Assembly (NCBI RefSeq): GCF_026339935.1 | Contig: NZ_JAPEPX010000001.1 | Coordinates: 2,385,001-2,449,000, forward strand | Reading direction: 5' to 3' | Source: Streptomyces sp. NBC_01551 | Lineage (GTDB): Bacteria; Actinomycetota; Actinomycetes; Streptomycetales; Streptomycetaceae | DNA: 64,000 bases | Shown here: positions 62,598 through 64,000 of the stretch, one piece after another | Position numbering within the stretch: position 1 is the stretch's first letter | Layout of the letters: each line of letters starts with the position of its first letter | The notes under the pieces: generated by a model | What the model was told of the DNA's origin: nothing | Databases searched by the model: none | Seen by the model: the letters and a program-made list of their open reading frames with translations, nothing else | Program-made: the position numbers and the translations under genes

Positions 62598-63818
62598 ATG
62601 CCCGAAGCCGTCATCGTTTCGACCGCCCGCTCTCCCATCGGGCGCGCCGGCAAGGGGTCCCTCAAGGACGTCCGGCCGGACGATCTGACCGCGACGATCA
62701 TCCAGGCCGCCCTCGCCAAGGTCCCGGAGCTGGACCCGCGCGACATCGACGACCTGATGCTCGGCTGCGGCCTGCCCGGCGGCGAGCAGGGCCACAACCT
62801 GGCCCGCATCGTGGCCGTGCAGATGGGCATGGACTACCTGCCCGGCACCACGATCACCCGCTACTGCTCCTCCTCGCTCCAGACCTCCCGGATGGCGCTG
62901 CACGCCATCAAGGCGGGCGAGGGCGACGTCTTCATCTCCGCGGGCGTCGAGACGGTCTCCCGGTTCGTGAAGGGCTCCTCGGACGGCCTGCCGGACACCC
63001 ACAACCCGTTCTTCGCCGACGCGGAGGCCCGTACGGCCGCCGTCGCGCAGAGCGAGGGCTCCTCCTGGCGCGACCCGCGCGAGGACGGCCTCGTCCCCGA
63101 CGCGTACATCGCGATGGGGCAGACCGCGGAGAACCTGGCCCGCCTCAAGGGCGTGACCCGCCAGGACATGGACGAGTTCGGCGTGCGCTCGCAGAACCTC
63201 GCCGAAGAGGCCATCAAGAACGGCTTCTGGGCCCGCGAGATCACCCCGGTCACGACCCCGGACGGCACCGTCGTCTCCGCGGACGACGGCCCGCGCGCCG
63301 GGGTCACGCTGGAGGGCGTCCAGGGTCTGAAGCCGGTCTTCCGTCCCGACGGCCTGGTCACGGCCGCCAACTGCTGCCCGCTCAACGACGGCGCCGCCGC
63401 GCTGGTCATCATGAGCGACACCAAGGCGCGGGAGCTGGGCCTGACCCCGCTGGCGCGGATCGTCTCCACCGGCGTCACCGCCCTCTCCCCCGAGATCATG
63501 GGACTGGGCCCGGTCGAGGCGTCCAAGCAGGCACTGAAGCGGGCGGGCCTGACCGTCGGCGACATCGACCTGTTCGAGATCAACGAGGCGTTCGCGGCCC
63601 AGGTCATCCCGTCCTACCGCGACCTGGAGATCCCGCTGGAGAAGCTGAACGTCAACGGCGGGGCCATCGCCGTCGGTCACCCCTTCGGGATGACCGGTGC
63701 CCGCATCACCGGCACCCTGATCAACAGCCTGCAGTTCCACGACAAGCAGTTCGGTCTGGAGACCATGTGCGTGGGCGGCGGCCAGGGCATGGCCATGGTG
63801 ATCGAGCGCCTCAGCTGA
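62598..63818 (+). CDS. acetyl-CoA C-acyltransferase (thiolase)
   Basis: 406-residue thiolase, either degradative (beta-ketoacyl-CoA cleavage) or acetoacetyl-CoA forming. Catalytic nucleophile Cys in TRYCSSSLQTS (about residue 92), His in NGGAIAVGHPFGMTGAR, and the second Cys in TMCVGGGQGMAM. The NEAFA motif is present. It opens with the classic EAVIVSTARSPIGRA. ATG at 62598. It follows the SGNH hydrolase gene by 51 nt and may share its transcript. A hairpin about 40 nt after the stop probably ends transcription. The direction and chain-length preference cannot be deduced. Confidence 0.94.
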   Translation: MPEAVIVSTARSPIGRAGKGSLKDVRPDDLTATIIQAALAKVPELDPRDIDDLMLGCGLPGGEQGHNLARIVAVQMGMDYLPGTTITRYCSSSLQTSRMALHAIKAGEGDVFISAGVETVSRFVKGSSDGLPDTHNPFFADAEARTAAVAQSEGSSWRDPREDGLVPDAYIAMGQTAENLARLKGVTRQDMDEFGVRSQNLAEEAIKNGFWAREITPVTTPDGTVVSADDGPRAGVTLEGVQGLKPVFRPDGLVTAANCCPLNDGAAALVIMSDTKARELGLTPLARIVSTGVTALSPEIMGLGPVEASKQALKRAGLTVGDIDLFEINEAFAAQVIPSYRDLEIPLEKLNVNGGAIAVGHPFGMTGARITGTLINSLQFHDKQFGLETMCVGGGQGMAMVIERLS

Positions 63819-63858
63819 GGCGGCGACCGGTCCGGACCCGGCCCGCGCCGGGTTTCAG

Positions 63859-63896
63859 CCGGTTTGATCGCCCCTGACCGAAGCGATCAAGACCGG
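63859..63896 (+). terminator. hairpin after the thiolase gene
   Basis: CCGGTTTGATCG (63859-63870) pairs with CGATCAAGACCGG (63884-63896) with one bulged base, 13-nt loop. A further AAGGGA/TCCCTT hairpin follows at 63911-63932. The window ends 68 nt later without a recognisable gene start, so this may be the leader of the next gene. Confidence 0.5.
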
Positions 63897-64000
63897 AGGC
63901 CAGACGCCACAAGGGAATCCGCTCGATCCCTTGCGCCGTACTGACGCCGGATCTAATCCCGTCGCGGCCGACCTGTGACCGAATCTCCCCCAGGATGTGA

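Noticed and set aside
63897..64000. Cyclic di-AMP (ydaO-type) or other riboswitch at the window end
   Set aside because: Hairpins are present but the conserved elements were not recognised, and the downstream gene is outside the window.

Overview
This 64 kb window is core-chromosome sequence from a Streptomyces. It is very GC-rich, codons strongly favour G or C at the third position, GTG starts are frequent, and neighbouring genes often overlap by GTGA or ATGA. It carries whiB, a large set of LytR-CpsA-Psr (LCP) cell-wall genes, coenzyme F420 genes and no phage or insertion-sequence genes. As far as I recall, the order matches the S. coelicolor stretch from about SCO3022 to SCO3079. The central part also follows the M. 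tuberculosis order sahH, manA, pmmA, whiB2, fbiA, fbiB, manB, cpsA, fadE25, purE, purK. No rRNA, tRNA, CRISPR array or mobile element was seen.

Layout. 1-9.7 kb: an RDD membrane protein, a hypothetical gene, S-adenosylhomocysteine hydrolase, a cation exporter, a mannose-phosphate operon (manA, SIS protein, Trm112-like protein, phosphomannomutase), a DUF3499 protein and a divergent metallopeptidase-like protein. 9.7-15.4 kb: a DUF5719 protein coupled to a 1197-residue membrane glycosyltransferase with a Gln/Tyr/Pro-rich tail, then whiB with a clear vegetative-type promoter. 15.4-18.9 kb: a cysteine dioxygenase preceded by an apparent poly-cysteine leader peptide and competing hairpins, then the F420 genes fbiA and fbiB. 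18.9-22.3 kb: a DNA glycosylase, a secreted amidase and a TIGR03089 protein. 22.4-33.4 kb: five LCP ligase genes interleaved with a glycosyltransferase, a thioesterase and a sugar-nucleotidyltransferase. The fifth LCP gene appears frameshifted. 33.4-46.6 kb: acyl-CoA dehydrogenase, UDP-glucose dehydrogenase, a polyprenol-dependent-type glycosyltransferase, two tandem M19 dipeptidases (one without any catalytic metal ligand), purE/purK, GtrA, a two-component system and a POT peptide transporter. 46.6-50.8 kb: a four-gene operon of surface proteins with two different sortase signals. 51-59 kb: histidine utilisation genes, a PLP decarboxylase-like gene and an RpiR regulator linked by shared TGAATA operators. 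59-64 kb: a small membrane protein, cystathionine beta-synthase, an SGNH hydrolase and a thiolase.

How the genes fit together. The main theme is the cell envelope. Mannose and sugar-nucleotide supply (manA, manB, nucleotidyltransferase, ugd) could feed the glycosyltransferases and the GtrA protein. The LCP proteins would attach the resulting polymers to peptidoglycan, and the amidase and the sortase-substrate operon also act at the wall. A second theme is sulfur flow: ahcY makes homocysteine, cystathionine beta-synthase draws it towards cysteine, and cysteine dioxygenase removes cysteine, apparently under cysteine-sensing leader control. A third is nitrogen scavenging from histidine and peptides (hut genes, dipeptidase, peptide transporter).

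The observations most worth following up are the Cys-codon leader of the dioxygenase, the sortase-substrate operon, the dipeptidase pseudoenzyme beside an intact paralogue, the TGAATA operator network and the LCP frameshift. All calls come from reading the sequence. No database search was run.
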